Assembly (NCBI RefSeq): GCF_001074565.1
Contig: NZ_JUQX01000026.1
Coordinates: 62,001-126,000, forward strand
Source: Streptococcus pseudopneumoniae
GTDB taxonomy: Bacteria; Bacillota; Bacilli; Lactobacillales; Streptococcaceae
DNA: 64,000 bases
Direction of reading: 5' to 3'
Part shown: positions 47,041 through 60,890 of the stretch, piece after piece
How positions within the stretch are numbered: the stretch's first letter is position 1
How the letters are laid out: each line of letters starts with the position of its first letter
Notes under the pieces: generated by a model
Told to the model about the DNA's origin: nothing
Database searches by the model: none
What the model saw: the letters and a program-made list of their open reading frames with translations, nothing else
Position numbers and translations under genes: made by a program

Positions 47041-47685
47041 CTACTGGTATTTGGCGAAAATTTTCTCCATCAATCCTGCTTGGAGAAAGACCAGCAAACC
47101 AAAACCAAAGAGGATAAAAGCTGACCCACCCAAAAGGAGAGTGAAGGCGGACAGATAGAGAACCATCACTATGAGAAAGAGAATGGCTAACATGAGGAAG
47201 AACCATGGAAAGTTAAAACTTGCCAAGATAAGCCCTTTTTGCAGCACTTCTTTCCATGACAAATCATAGCGCGCAGCGATGGGATAACTAGCTAGCATCA
47301 CCAGAGTGAGGAAGATGAGAATCCCCAAACAAATTGCTTTCACAATCTGGAAAGGCAAAGCTGTCTGGCCCCAGAAGAGATAGAGATCTAAAAGGCTTAA
47401 TGACACAATGCCCAACTCTAGCAAACCTAACTGAAGCCCCAGTTTCAGATTTTGCTTGAAAGCTCTTAGATAGGTTCTGAAAACTGGAACTCGTCTGCTT
47501 CTCTTAATCTCAAACATGGTTTCATAGAGGCTGATTTTCGCCACTCCAATCGTCACAATGGGCAAACAAGAGACGACAAAAAGAAGATTGACTGTCACGA
47601 TATCCAAGACCTTCTCACTGAAACGCATGAGAAAATTATCTGTATCAAATGCTGCCTTGATAAGGCTTACTCCTTTTTGTGCCAT
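47041..47685 (-). CDS. YesL-like DUF624 membrane protein
   Basis: 214 residues with about five hydrophobic helices; KVLDIVTVNLLFVVSCLPIVTIG is the DUF624 signature. Proteins of this family sit in carbohydrate ABC-transporter operons and seem to assist uptake, mechanism unknown. Twenty bases after yhcH and conserved at this place in pneumococci. Confidence 0.85.
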   Translation of the reverse strand: MAQKGVSLIKAAFDTDNFLMRFSEKVLDIVTVNLLFVVSCLPIVTIGVAKISLYETMFEIKRSRRVPVFRTYLRAFKQNLKLGLQLGLLELGIVSLSLLDLYLFWGQTALPFQIVKAICLGILIFLTLVMLASYPIAARYDLSWKEVLQKGLILASFNFPWFFLMLAILFLIVMVLYLSAFTLLLGGSAFILFGFGLLVFLQAGLMEKIFAKYQ

Positions 47686-47705
47686 GTTTGCTCCTCCTGA
47701 TTCTT

Positions 47706-48158
47706 TTAATCAATCAAAATTTTAAAGAGATATTTGCGAACCTTCTCTTCCATACCTGCATAGCCATTTGGCTGATGCGGTTCTCCTGGGAAGAAAATCG
47801 CAAAATTGTGATAGCCCAACAAGAGTGGGTATTTTTCATGACAATGGACAAAGCCAATGTCACTCGCTTCGTCGAATGCTACTGCCTCATCTTTGATACG
47901 TGAACCGTAGCTCGAATATTCATGTCCTTCTACCAGCAAATGCAAGTCTGCATAGTTCTTATGGTGCTCAAATTGATCATTTTCAGCTTGATTAAGGACA
48001 TTTTCCTGAACAACTAGAAAGACCTTATCCCCGTCAATCTCATACTTACCGAGTTCAAAAGAATCCTTACGGTGCTGATAGAGATAGTCGATAGCCTTGT
48101 CTAGATTGTGATGGATTCCCTTGTAAAAGGCGATGTTTTTCAAATCGTCAAAAATCAT
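47706..48158 (-). CDS. yhcH: YhcH/YjgK/YiaL (DUF386) family protein
   Basis: 150 residues of the cupin-like DUF386 fold; NYADLHLLVEGHEYSS and FAIFFPGEPHQPNGYAG carry the metal-binding glutamate and histidines. Family members in nan operons are proposed sialic-acid anomerases (NanQ/YhcH) that speed conversion for the lyase. GGAAACAG-type ribosome site upstream. Confidence 0.9.
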   Translation of the reverse strand: MIFDDLKNIAFYKGIHHNLDKAIDYLYQHRKDSFELGKYEIDGDKVFLVVQENVLNQAENDQFEHHKNYADLHLLVEGHEYSSYGSRIKDEAVAFDEASDIGFVHCHEKYPLLLGYHNFAIFFPGEPHQPNGYAGMEEKVRKYLFKILID

Positions 48159-48543
48159 ACTGTTTCCTTCGTTTCTGATAGTTACTAGTTTTCAGTTCCG
48201 AATGTTTCTTTTTCTATTTCCCTGTAACAGTGCGGACGGAAGCAAATTCCTTCGGAATTTCATTCCTAATTTTTGAGCCTTTCACTCCTTCATCGTCAGT
48301 CTCAAAAATTCCGTCTAAGATAAGCGTTAATTGCTTATCTTAGATACCACTAAAGCGGGAAATAGTTACCATAAAACGAACCTACTCTAACTAGTATCAT
48401 GAAAAGAGTTCATTCTTAAGTTGATAAGTGTCTGACAAAACTTCACGAAGTAACTGCATACTCTCCATTTTGTAGACACTTATGAAACTATATTTCTCTT
48501 AGTCTATAACATATTCTTCTGAATTTTGATAGACAGTTTTTCC
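48159..48543. other. 385-bp structured intergenic region between yhcH and satC
   Basis: Holds no convincing gene. It has an 11-bp hairpin CTAAGATAAGC/GCTTATCTTAG (48315-48343), an inverted repeat AATTTTTGAG/CTCAAAAATT to its left, and a 10-plus-6-bp inverted repeat ATAAGTGTCT/AGACACTTAT (48424-48483). A 23-codon frame at 48397-48468 (minus) lacks a ribosome site. Confidence 0.55.
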
Positions 48544-48650
48544 TATACTCAATGAAAATCGAAGAACAAACTAGAAAGCTAACCGCAAACAATACTTAAG
48601 TATGGCAAGGTGATACTGACGTAGTTTGACTTCGATTTTTGCAGAGTATT
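48544..48650. repeat. BOX element lacking boxB (A-C form)
   Basis: 107 bp beginning TATACTCAATGAAAATCGAA and ending GCAGAGTATT, with the boxA core GGCAAGGTGATACTGACG. Length fits boxA plus boxC. It ends on the satC stop codon, so the BOX RNA would form the 3' end of the sat transcript. Confidence 0.85.
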
Positions 48651-49488
48651 ATCCTTTAACAGCTCCCATAGTGATACCCTGAGTGAAGGATTTTTGGAAG
48701 ACAAGGAAGACGGTTACGATTGGTACGGCTGCAAGAGCTGCACCCGCCATGATTAAACCATAGTTGGTTGCCATTTCGGCCTGCATGGTCGCAACCCCGA
48801 GTGAGATGGTCAAGTTTTGACGTGAAGTCAACATAACCAACTGCATGAAGTAGTCGTTCCAAGTATTGATGAAGGTAAAGATTGCAAGGGCTGCAAATCC
48901 TGGCTTCACAATAGGGAAGGCTACGCTCCAGAAAGTACGAATTTCACCACAACCGTCGATTTTAGCTGATTCAAGCAATTCTGTTGGAATATTTTCACTG
49001 AACTGTTTCATGAGGAAGACCCCGAATGGCCATCCAATCAAAGGCAGGATAACTGCCCAAAGAGTATCGTGAATTCCCATGAAGTTGACGATACGTACCA
49101 ATGGTACAAGGACAACTTGTTTTGGAAGAGCCATGGCAGCGATAAAGACTGCAAAGAGAATGCGCTGACCATAGAAACGTTTTTTAGCCAAGACATAACC
49201 TGCTAGAGAAGAGGTCGCACAAACCAAGAACATAGTTACCAATGAAATAAATACAGAGTTCCACATCCACTGCATGGCAGGGTTTTGCACCATGAGTTGT
49301 TGGAAGTTTTCCATTGTTGGAGCTTTAGGGAACCATTGTGGTGGAATCATAATGGTATCCGGTTGTGATTTGAAGGCCCCTGTCAAAATCCAGTAGAATG
49401 GAAAGATGAACAGCACGGTCAACAAGAGCAAGATAATCGTTGAAATAACAGTGAAAGCTGTTAAGGGTTTCTTTTGTGTAGATTGCAT
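48649..49488 (-). CDS. satC: Sialic-acid ABC transporter permease (CUT1, second)
   Basis: 279 residues, six hydrophobic helices. The EAA coupling loop is visible as ELLESAKIDGCGEIRTFWSV. Family: MalG-type permeases of carbohydrate-uptake transporters. Forms a heterodimer with the next gene's product. The last codons touch a BOX element. Orthologue of recalled pneumococcal SP_1681, part of the main sialic acid importer there. No ATPase gene is nearby; such systems use a shared MsmK. Confidence 0.88.
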   Translation of the reverse strand: MQSTQKKPLTAFTVISTIILLLLTVLFIFPFYWILTGAFKSQPDTIMIPPQWFPKAPTMENFQQLMVQNPAMQWMWNSVFISLVTMFLVCATSSLAGYVLAKKRFYGQRILFAVFIAAMALPKQVVLVPLVRIVNFMGIHDTLWAVILPLIGWPFGVFLMKQFSENIPTELLESAKIDGCGEIRTFWSVAFPIVKPGFAALAIFTFINTWNDYFMQLVMLTSRQNLTISLGVATMQAEMATNYGLIMAGAALAAVPIVTVFLVFQKSFTQGITMGAVKG

Positions 49489-49503
49489 AGCTGTCTCCTT
49501 TCT

Positions 49504-50391
49504 TTAGTATTCTACGTCGTTTCCAAGTACTTTAAATTGAACAAAACTTACGATCGCAATCATAATTGCCAAGAAGACACCGATAGTGTTTGCATAGCCG
49601 TATTCTGTCAATTGGAAGGCTTTTTCGTAAAGATAGTACATCAAGGTACTTGTTGAGTAGTTTGGACCACCAGATGTCAAGAGCTGAATCAAGGCAAAAC
49701 ATTGGAATGAGTTGATAGTCGTAATGATTGCGATGTAAAGTGTTGTTGGAAGAAGGCTAGGCCATTTGATCTTCCAGAAGACTTGAAATTCAGTCGCACC
49801 ATCAACACGCGCTGCTTCAACTAGTGAGTTATCAATATTTCCCATGGCAGCGATATAAAGGATAATCGGTTGCCCAACAGATGTTGTCAAAAGGATAATC
49901 ATAATCGCTAGCAATGCCCAGTTTTTATCTCCCAGCCAAGAAATGTTTTGGCTGATGATATGACTTGATTTAAGGACAAAGTTTAAAATCCCTGATAGTG
50001 GGTCATAGATCCATTTCCATACAACTGTTACGGCAACACTACCTGTTACAACCGGTAGGAAGAAGACGAAACGGTAGAAAGAACGGGCAATGGCATTTTG
50101 ATGATAGGTTTGAGATGCTACAAAGAGCGAGAAGAGAACTACAATCGGAACAGATCCAATAACCAGGATAACGGTATTGATCAAAGACTTGGTAAAGACA
50201 GGATCTTTAAACATACGAATGTAGTTGTCCAAGCCTACAAACTCAAATTTCGTCATGGAGTAGTTAAAGAAACTTGTAATGAATCCCATAATCATAGGAG
50301 CCAAGACAAAGATCACAAAGAAGAATAATACTGGTGCTAGGAAAGCATAGGAAATCACTGTTTCCCGCATGCGAATTTTATTGACTTTCAC
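49504..50391 (-). CDS. satB: Sialic-acid ABC transporter permease (CUT1, first)
   Basis: 295 residues. The start is a GTG at 50391 (MKVNKIRMRE), because GAGAGG stands 8 bases before it; an earlier in-frame GTG at 50400 overlaps that site. Six hydrophobic helices and the coupling loop SLVEAARVDGATEFQVFWKI. MalF-type permease. Preceded by a 188-bp gap with a strong hairpin after satA. Confidence 0.88.
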   Translation of the reverse strand: MKVNKIRMRETVISYAFLAPVLFFFVIFVLAPMIMGFITSFFNYSMTKFEFVGLDNYIRMFKDPVFTKSLINTVILVIGSVPIVVLFSLFVASQTYHQNAIARSFYRFVFFLPVVTGSVAVTVVWKWIYDPLSGILNFVLKSSHIISQNISWLGDKNWALLAIMIILLTTSVGQPIILYIAAMGNIDNSLVEAARVDGATEFQVFWKIKWPSLLPTTLYIAIITTINSFQCFALIQLLTSGGPNYSTSTLMYYLYEKAFQLTEYGYANTIGVFLAIMIAIVSFVQFKVLGNDVEY

Positions 50392-50528
50392 AGTCGGCAC
50401 CTCTCTTTCAAATAGAATATTTTTTGATTTTCTTAAACTGTTTTAAAATCAAAATGAAATTTTTTAAGATTCGCTTATGTAAGAACTTCATTTTAATTTC
50501 GTGACAGTTCCTACCATTTCAAACAAAA

Positions 50529-50571
50529 GTCCCCCTTTTCTTACACCTTAGTGCACAGGGAAAAGGGGGAA
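50529..50571 (-). terminator. Intercistronic hairpin between satA and satB
   Basis: Perfect 11-bp stem TCCCCCTTTTC/GAAAAGGGGGA with a 19-nt loop, then ACTTTTGTTT on the minus strand. Likely a partial terminator or 3'-stabiliser giving more binding protein than permease. Confidence 0.7.
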
Positions 50572-50588
50572 TCAATCTGACTTAGTGC

Positions 50589-52001
<1,413 letters not shown>

Positions 52002-52031
52002 TCAACCACTCTCCTCTGTTTTGAGATTGTG

Positions 52032-52730
52032 TTATTTAAGACCGGCAACAAAGCGCTCCGTAATCTCTTTTGGTCTAGTAATTGCTCCACCAACAACGAT
52101 GCCTCGCACCCCATATTCAAGGATTTGTTTGGCTTGTTCTGGTGTATGAATTTTCCCTTCAGCGATGACATCCACTCCTGCTTCACAAAGTTTTTTGATT
52201 AGTTCAAAGTCTGGACCATCTACTTTTGGACTATAAGAAGTGTAACCTGATAGGGTTGTTCCCACAAAATCAATCCCTGCTTCGACTGCTGCTAGCCCTT
52301 CTTCAAAAGTGCTAGTATCAGCCATTAAGAGTTGATCTGGATACTTTTCTTTGACTTGTCGGATGAAGTCCTGAATTTCCAAACCGTCGTAACGTTCACG
52401 TTTGGTACAATCCAGAGCAATAACCTCAATGTCTAGTTCAGCCAACTCATCAACTTCTTTCATAGTCGCTGTAATGAATGGCTCCTGTGGCGGATAGTCA
52501 CGTTTGATGATCCCGATAATCGGTAGTTTCGTAACCTCCTTGATCTCCTTGATATCACGAACACTGTTTGCTCGGATACCGACTGCTCCACCTTGCTCAG
52601 CCGCTTTGACTAGCAAGGGGATAACCCCTCCCGCTTCTGTATAAAGCGGTTCGTGAGGAAGTGCCTGGCAAGAGACAATGATTCCATCTTTGATCTGTTC
52701 AATCAAGGCTTCTTTGCTGATCTGTGGCAT
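52032..52730 (-). CDS. nanE: N-acetylmannosamine-6-phosphate 2-epimerase
   Basis: 232 residues from ATG 52730 ([10 protein letters not shown]) with GGAGG-like site upstream. TIM-barrel NanE signatures: [30 protein letters not shown] with catalytic lysine, and [12 protein letters not shown]. Makes GlcNAc-6-P from ManNAc-6-P. First gene of the nanE-satABC operon with the promoter, cre-like site and NanR-type dyad directly upstream. Confidence 0.94.
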   Translation of the reverse strand: MPQISKEALIEQIKDGIIVSCQALPHEPLYTEAGGVIPLLVKAAEQGGAVGIRANSVRDIKEIKEVTKLPIIGIIKRDYPPQEPFITATMKEVDELAELDIEVIALDCTKRERYDGLEIQDFIRQVKEKYPDQLLMADTSTFEEGLAAVEAGIDFVGTTLSGYTSYSPKVDGPDFELIKKLCEAGVDVIAEGKIHTPEQAKQILEYGVRGIVVGGAITRPKEITERFVAGLK

Positions 52731-52763
52731 CCTCTTTCCTCCCTTTCTTTCTTCTATGGGCTT

Positions 52764-52792
52764 ATTATATATCATTTGTTAAGCGCTTTCAA
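52764..52792 (-). promoter_or_regulatory. nanE promoter with overlapping cre-like site
   Basis: TTGAAA, 17-bp spacer and TATAAT on the minus strand. TGAAAGCGCTTAACA (52777-52791) overlaps the -35 and resembles a cre site; same architecture as the lyase promoter at 46929-46957. Confidence 0.85.
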
Positions 52793-52848
52793 TACTTTGT
52801 GGTGGAATAGATTTCAGTTTCAAAACTATTTTATAGAACAGACTATCC

Positions 52849-52862
52849 TGAAAGTAGTTTCA
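52849..52862. promoter_or_regulatory. NanR-type dyad upstream of nanE
   Basis: TGAAAGTAGTTTCA, extended to CTGAAAGTAGTTTCAG, 57 bp upstream of the nanE -35 box, the same distance as at the lyase promoter. GATTTCAGTTTC and TATTTTATAGAAC between motif and promoter are also shared. Confidence 0.78.
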
Positions 52863-52903
52863 GACATCTTAGAATTTCTTATTAGTACAACTTGAGTCGA
52901 AAG

Positions 52904-52936
52904 AAAAAGATAGCAGGCTGAAAAACCTACTATCTC
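52904..52936 (-). terminator. Intrinsic terminator of the sialidase gene
   Basis: GATAGTAGG/CCTGCTATC stem (one G-T pair) with T-rich loop followed by TTTTTCTTTC on the minus strand, 40 bp after the sialidase stop. Confidence 0.8.
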
Positions 52937-52975
52937 CTTCTACTTTTACAAAGCCAAATGCTTAAAATTATTCTC

Positions 52976-56779
<3,804 letters not shown>

Positions 56780-56861
56780 ATTATACAATAAAGTCTTATA
56801 TTTATATCTGTGTTCCCACAGAATAGATTTTACTTTTAAGAATATTTTAATATTTTAAATT

Positions 56862-56877
56862 TTCTAAAAGTACTTTC
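56862..56877. promoter_or_regulatory. NanR-type dyad upstream of nanA
   Basis: CTAAAAGTACTTTCAG, a variant of the TGAAAGTAGTTTCA motif, about 80 bp upstream of the nanA -10 box. GAATAGATTT at 56821 repeats the sequence found beside the nanE motif. Confidence 0.65.
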
Positions 56878-56921
56878 AGGTTTTGGACATAAAAAAGAGA
56901 GCTCCAGGGCTCTCTCATACA

Positions 56922-57902
56922 TTATTTTGCGTACTTAAAAGGAATCTCACTACCACAGAGCCAGTTATAAACTTGGTCATTGACAAAAACATTCATGGCT
57001 TCGTGGGCATACTCAGGCATGATGCGATATGCCTTATCACAGGTCAGACGGTTGTAAATTGCAAACTGGGTAATAGGATAACAAACATCATCGTCCAAGC
57101 CCGTAATCATCTTGACCTCACCTTGAATGCGATGGGCAAGATTTTTCACATCGATATAGGCAAGAGTCGCCATAATTTCCTCCTCTGTTTCATGGAAGGG
57201 ATCGTGGAACTTGAAATATCGGAAGAGTTCATCATAGGCTTCACTGGTATTGCCAATCTCAAGCACTCGTCTAAAGTCAGACAAGAAGGGATAGATGGCA
57301 ACTGTTTTCTGAATCCGAGGATTGAGCGCTGCTGCAACCAGGGCTAAAGCTCCTCCTTGTGAGGCACCATAACTAGAAAGTCGCTTCTCATCCACCTGAG
57401 GTAGACTAGCAATAATTTCAACCAACTGGTAAATATCCAGATAAACATCCTTATAAAAGAGATGCTCCCGACCTTCCACAGCACCACGGATGATATGTCC
57501 CTTAACGGTATTTCCCAAAGGAGAGCGCAAACCATCTTGCGAATAACCTGATTGGCCTCGAACATCCATAGAAACAACACCGTAACCAGCCACAGTATAG
57601 GCCAGCATGTCGGCCCAGTCCCAGCCACGTCCCATATAACCATGAAAGTGGAAGATTACCGGAACTTTCTCCTCACTTTTTGGAAGGACGACACGTGCAT
57701 AGACTCTTCCGTCATTGCTTCCTTCAAAGGTCAGCTCATAACACTTGACTTGAGGAATATGAAAATCCCTTTCCTCCAGCTGGTAGGCTGGAAGAGTGGA
57801 AACTTTTTTGACTTCCTCATCCCAGAAAGCGTCAAAGTCTTCTGGAATCTCATCCCGTCCTAGGTAGGTCTTGATTTCTTCTAGCAAAGCTGGATTTTTC
57901 AT
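56922..57902 (-). CDS. axe1: Acetylxylan esterase/cephalosporin-C deacetylase family (Axe1)
   Basis: 326 residues from ATG 57902 with AAAGGAG upstream. The alpha/beta-hydrolase nucleophile is in GASQGG, the oxyanion HFHGYMGRG and the catalytic histidine in EYAHEAMN. Family CE7 members deacetylate small acetylated sugars. No signal peptide, so cytoplasmic. Its promoter carries the nan-type dyad, and it sits beside nanA, which suggests removal of acetyl groups from imported acetylated sugars, possibly O-acetylated sialic acid. Confidence 0.88.
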   Translation of the reverse strand: MKNPALLEEIKTYLGRDEIPEDFDAFWDEEVKKVSTLPAYQLEERDFHIPQVKCYELTFEGSNDGRVYARVVLPKSEEKVPVIFHFHGYMGRGWDWADMLAYTVAGYGVVSMDVRGQSGYSQDGLRSPLGNTVKGHIIRGAVEGREHLFYKDVYLDIYQLVEIIASLPQVDEKRLSSYGASQGGALALVAAALNPRIQKTVAIYPFLSDFRRVLEIGNTSEAYDELFRYFKFHDPFHETEEEIMATLAYIDVKNLAHRIQGEVKMITGLDDDVCYPITQFAIYNRLTCDKAYRIMPEYAHEAMNVFVNDQVYNWLCGSEIPFKYAK

Positions 57903-57939
57903 AGCATGCTCCTTTTGATTTGTAATCGCTATCATAACT

Positions 57940-57968
57940 CTAGCATATCTGGGAAAGCAATGCAAGAA
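57940..57968 (-). promoter_or_regulatory. Promoter of the acetylesterase gene
   Basis: On the minus strand TTGCAT, a 17-bp spacer and TAGAGT with an upstream TGC (extended -10), about 45 bp before the start codon. Confidence 0.6.
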
Positions 57969-58020
57969 AGAATGGTAAACAGAAAGTGATTTTAGATTCT
58001 CCTCCCTCAAACTGATCGTC

Positions 58021-58034
58021 TGAAAGTAGTTTTA
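58021..58034. promoter_or_regulatory. NanR-type dyad upstream of the acetylesterase
   Basis: TGAAAGTAGTTTTA, one base from the motif at 47014 and 52849, about 55 bp upstream of the -35 box. Confidence 0.7.
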
Positions 58035-58060
58035 AAATCTTAAACTTCTAATCTTCCGTT

Positions 58061-58543
58061 TTACATATGATCCTTCACAGCAACTGCTACCATTCTGGCT
58101 TTGGCACGGACTTTAGTAGCCACTGTCATCTCCATAGCAATAATTGCTTTTCTTTCCCCTAATTCCTCCAGAGTAGAAGTAACCACAATTTCATCTTCAA
58201 TTGGACTAGGACTAAGGTAATCAATCTCCAAGCGAGCTGTAATAAAACGTCCTATCACAGTTGATTCCGTCAGTTCCAACCCTTTTTGATGATGGGCAAA
58301 CCAAGCTGCTGAGGCCGTGCCATGGCAATCAAAAATAGTCGCTATCATTCCTCCAAAGACATTTGATGGAACTCCACCAGTATAAGCATTTTCAAGCTTT
58401 ATCCGACTAATACAACTCTTTCCATCTATACTTGGATAGGTTTTTAAATGTAAGCCTAAATCATTCTTGGGACCACATCCCCAACAATGCTGAAATCGTT
58501 CTCCATACCTATCTTGGATAGCAATCGTTCTTGTTTCAAACAT
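58061..58543 (-). CDS. PaaI-like hot-dog thioesterase domain protein
   Basis: 160 residues from ATG 58543, with GGAGGA 9 bases upstream; an earlier GTG would leave no spacing. A CWGCGPKN motif near the N-terminus and NVFGGMIATIFDCHGTASAAW are typical of small hot-dog proteins of the PaaI/acyl-CoA thioesterase type, where the Asp/His segment is catalytic. Substrate unknown. Separate transcript; axe1 follows. Confidence 0.8.
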   Translation of the reverse strand: MFETRTIAIQDRYGERFQHCWGCGPKNDLGLHLKTYPSIDGKSCISRIKLENAYTGGVPSNVFGGMIATIFDCHGTASAAWFAHHQKGLELTESTVIGRFITARLEIDYLSPSPIEDEIVVTSTLEELGERKAIIAMEMTVATKVRAKARMVAVAVKDHM

Positions 58544-58675
58544 TCTTTTCACTCCTCCTTACTCAGATGGGGCAATTATATCAAGCTTTAGTCAAAGAGT
58601 AAATAGGCTTGGAGACTAATATCTTTTTATTACTCGACTAAGTTTGATTTATAGTCGATTATTTTATAAAAATAA

Positions 58676-58697
58676 AAAGAGCGTTTCCGCTCTTTGT
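58676..58697 (-). terminator. Terminator of the 23-codon gene
   Basis: AAAGAGCG/CGCTCTTT stem with GAAA-type tetraloop followed by TTATTTTTAT on the minus strand, 4 bp after the small stop codon. Confidence 0.85.
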
Positions 58698-58700
58698 GTA

Positions 58701-58772
58701 TCAATAGGTGCTAGCTCCTTTCTCTAGTTTGAAAGTCTGAAATTTCTTTTGGTAGGTTACTTTAATAGTCAT
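58701..58772 (-). CDS. 23-residue peptide gene, free-standing
   Basis: Frame MTIKVTYQKKFQTFKLEKGA followed by STY and a stop. GAGGA is 7 bases before the ATG, a TATACT box lies about 32 bp upstream of the ATG, and a strong terminator follows 4 bp after the stop, so it forms a complete tiny transcription unit between recG and the thioesterase gene. The peptide is basic (six lysines), with no membrane segment or signal. I do not know the family; a regulatory peptide, toxin-like peptide or the coding part of a small RNA are all possible. Confidence 0.6.
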   Translation of the reverse strand: MTIKVTYQKKFQTFKLEKGASTY

Positions 58773-58853
58773 GTGAGAGTCCTCATTTCTTTTTGATAAC
58801 TCTAGTATAAGACCCAAACCTAAAAGCTAGCTTATAGATTTCTTAGAAAAGGC

Positions 58854-60869
58854 TTAATCCAGATGTTCTCTCTTTTCTAGGTGGAGAGCAATCATCCGCC
58901 ATTCTGGATCCTCTTTCCAATCTTTTATCGAACTAATGTAGCTGGCAACCTTTCTGGCTTCTTCTAAAATCGGAAAATCTTCGATGATATCAGCCACTTG
59001 AAACTCTGGTAGTCCTGATTGTCTGGTTCCAAAAATCTCACCAGAACCTCGCATTTTCAAATCTTCCTCCGCAAGGACAAAGCCGTTGGTGGTTTCTGTC
59101 ATGATACGCATGCGGTCCTTCCCAGAATCCGTCTTGGGATTGGCAACGAGAACAGCATAGGACTGCTTGTCCCCCCGACCCACACGACCTCTGAGCTGGT
59201 GAAGCTGGCTGAGACCGAACCGATCGGCATCCATGATAATCATGACGGTCGCATTAGGGACATTGACTCCAACCTCGATAACAGTTGTCGAAACTAGAAT
59301 ATCTGTTTTTCTCTCTTTGAAATCCTGCATAATCTGGTCTTTTTCATCACTCTTCATCTTACCATGTAGAAGAGCCACTTCGGTCTTGCCTGCAAAATGA
59401 GCCGTCAACTCCTCTGATAAGGCAATGGCATTTTTCAGATCCAGAGCTTCTGATTCTTCAATCAAGGGAGAGATGACATAGGCTTGAGAACCTTTCTGAA
59501 TTTCCCCCTCTAACCAAGTCAAGACCTGAGGCAGCTGCTCATGCTTGATCCAGCGAGTCACAATGGACTTCCGACCCGCAGGCATCTGGTCGATAATGGA
59601 AACATCCATATCTCCAAAGGCTGTGATAGCAAGCGTCCGTGGAATGGGAGTCGCCGTCATCATGAGAACGTCTGGATTGTCCCCTTTTTCCCGCAGAACA
59701 CGCCTTTGCCCCACACCAAAACGGTGCTGCTCATCGATGATAATCAAACCAAGACGAGCATAATCCACCCCATCCTGAATCAGAGCATGGGTTCCGATAA
59801 TCAAATCGGCCTCACCCTTGGCAATGGTCTCTAAAACTTCTCTTTTTTCTGCAGCTTTTAAGGAACCTGTCAAGAGAGCCAGTTTCAAGTCTGGAAAAAG
59901 ATTCTGTAAACTCTCAAAGTGTTGCTCTGCGAGGATTTCTGTTGGTACCATTAGGGCCGCCTGGTAGCCAGCCGTCACCGCCGCAAACATGGCCAAGCCA
60001 GCGACTACCGTTTTCCCGCTCCCCACATCTCCTTGGAGGAGACGATTCATGTGGTGGTCGGACTTCATGTCGGCCAAAATTTCCTGTAAACTCTTTTCCT
60101 GAGCTGGGGTCAAGGCAAAAGGCAGATTTTCTTTAGCAGCTGTCACCTTTTCCTTAGACCAATTCAGAACCAGACCGCTTCCCTGAACTCTATTTTCAGA
60201 CTTGAGCGTCTGCAACTGCATTTGGAAGTAAAAAAGTTCCTCAAACTTGATACGACGAAGGGCCTGCTTGTATTCTGCCAAATCCTTAGGAAAATGCATA
60301 GCACGAACTGCCTGGCAACGGGACATGAGTTTGTATTTGTCCAGCAAAGACTGGGGAAGATTTTCCTCTATCAAGAGGTCCAGTCCCTGATCAAAAGCTG
60401 TCTTGATGACCTTGACCAGCCCTGCCTGACTGATTCCTTGAGCCAGACGATAGACAGGCTGGAGGTCATCTTCAATCTGAGCCAGAACCTTCATCCCAGT
60501 CAGACTGGCCTTGGTACGGTCCCATTTGCCAAAAACGGCAAGCGTTACTCCCAATTCTATCTTATCTGCTAGATAAGGCTGGTTAAAGAAGTTCACCGCA
60601 AAAACGACTTCTCCCTGCTTAAGGCTAAAACGCAAGCGATTACGCTTAAAACCATAATACTGGACACTGGCAGGAGTTACTACCTGACCAGAAAGAACAG
60701 CCTTTTCACCATCTTCCAGCTCTAGGACCTGCTTGGTCTTGAAATCTTCATAACGGAAAGGAAAGTAGAGCAAGAGGTCTTGCAAGTTTTCAATTCCTAG
60801 TTTGGCATATTTCTCTGCCGACTTTGGTCCCACACCAGGCAAGACATGCAAGGGTTGATGTAGATTCAT
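58854..60869 (-). CDS. recG: RecG, branch-migrating DNA helicase
   Basis: 671 residues. The N-terminal wedge domain (helix-hairpin-helix LPGVGPKSAEKYAKLG), Walker A GDVGSGKT at about 285, DEQH box, TATPIPRT and QLRGRVGRGDKQSY are intact. Reverses stalled replication forks. Twenty bases after the alr stop, so co-transcribed with acpS-alr. Confidence 0.97.
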   Translation of the reverse strand: MNLHQPLHVLPGVGPKSAEKYAKLGIENLQDLLLYFPFRYEDFKTKQVLELEDGEKAVLSGQVVTPASVQYYGFKRNRLRFSLKQGEVVFAVNFFNQPYLADKIELGVTLAVFGKWDRTKASLTGMKVLAQIEDDLQPVYRLAQGISQAGLVKVIKTAFDQGLDLLIEENLPQSLLDKYKLMSRCQAVRAMHFPKDLAEYKQALRRIKFEELFYFQMQLQTLKSENRVQGSGLVLNWSKEKVTAAKENLPFALTPAQEKSLQEILADMKSDHHMNRLLQGDVGSGKTVVAGLAMFAAVTAGYQAALMVPTEILAEQHFESLQNLFPDLKLALLTGSLKAAEKREVLETIAKGEADLIIGTHALIQDGVDYARLGLIIIDEQHRFGVGQRRVLREKGDNPDVLMMTATPIPRTLAITAFGDMDVSIIDQMPAGRKSIVTRWIKHEQLPQVLTWLEGEIQKGSQAYVISPLIEESEALDLKNAIALSEELTAHFAGKTEVALLHGKMKSDEKDQIMQDFKERKTDILVSTTVIEVGVNVPNATVMIIMDADRFGLSQLHQLRGRVGRGDKQSYAVLVANPKTDSGKDRMRIMTETTNGFVLAEEDLKMRGSGEIFGTRQSGLPEFQVADIIEDFPILEEARKVASYISSIKDWKEDPEWRMIALHLEKREHLD

Positions 60870-60890
60870 GCTCCCCCTCCTTTCTTAGTT

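Noticed and set aside
48397-48468. 23-codon frame on the minus strand (MESMQLLREVLSD...) inside the satC-yhcH gap
   Set aside because: No ribosome site before the ATG and it lies inside the loop and arm of an inverted repeat; kept only as part of the structured region.
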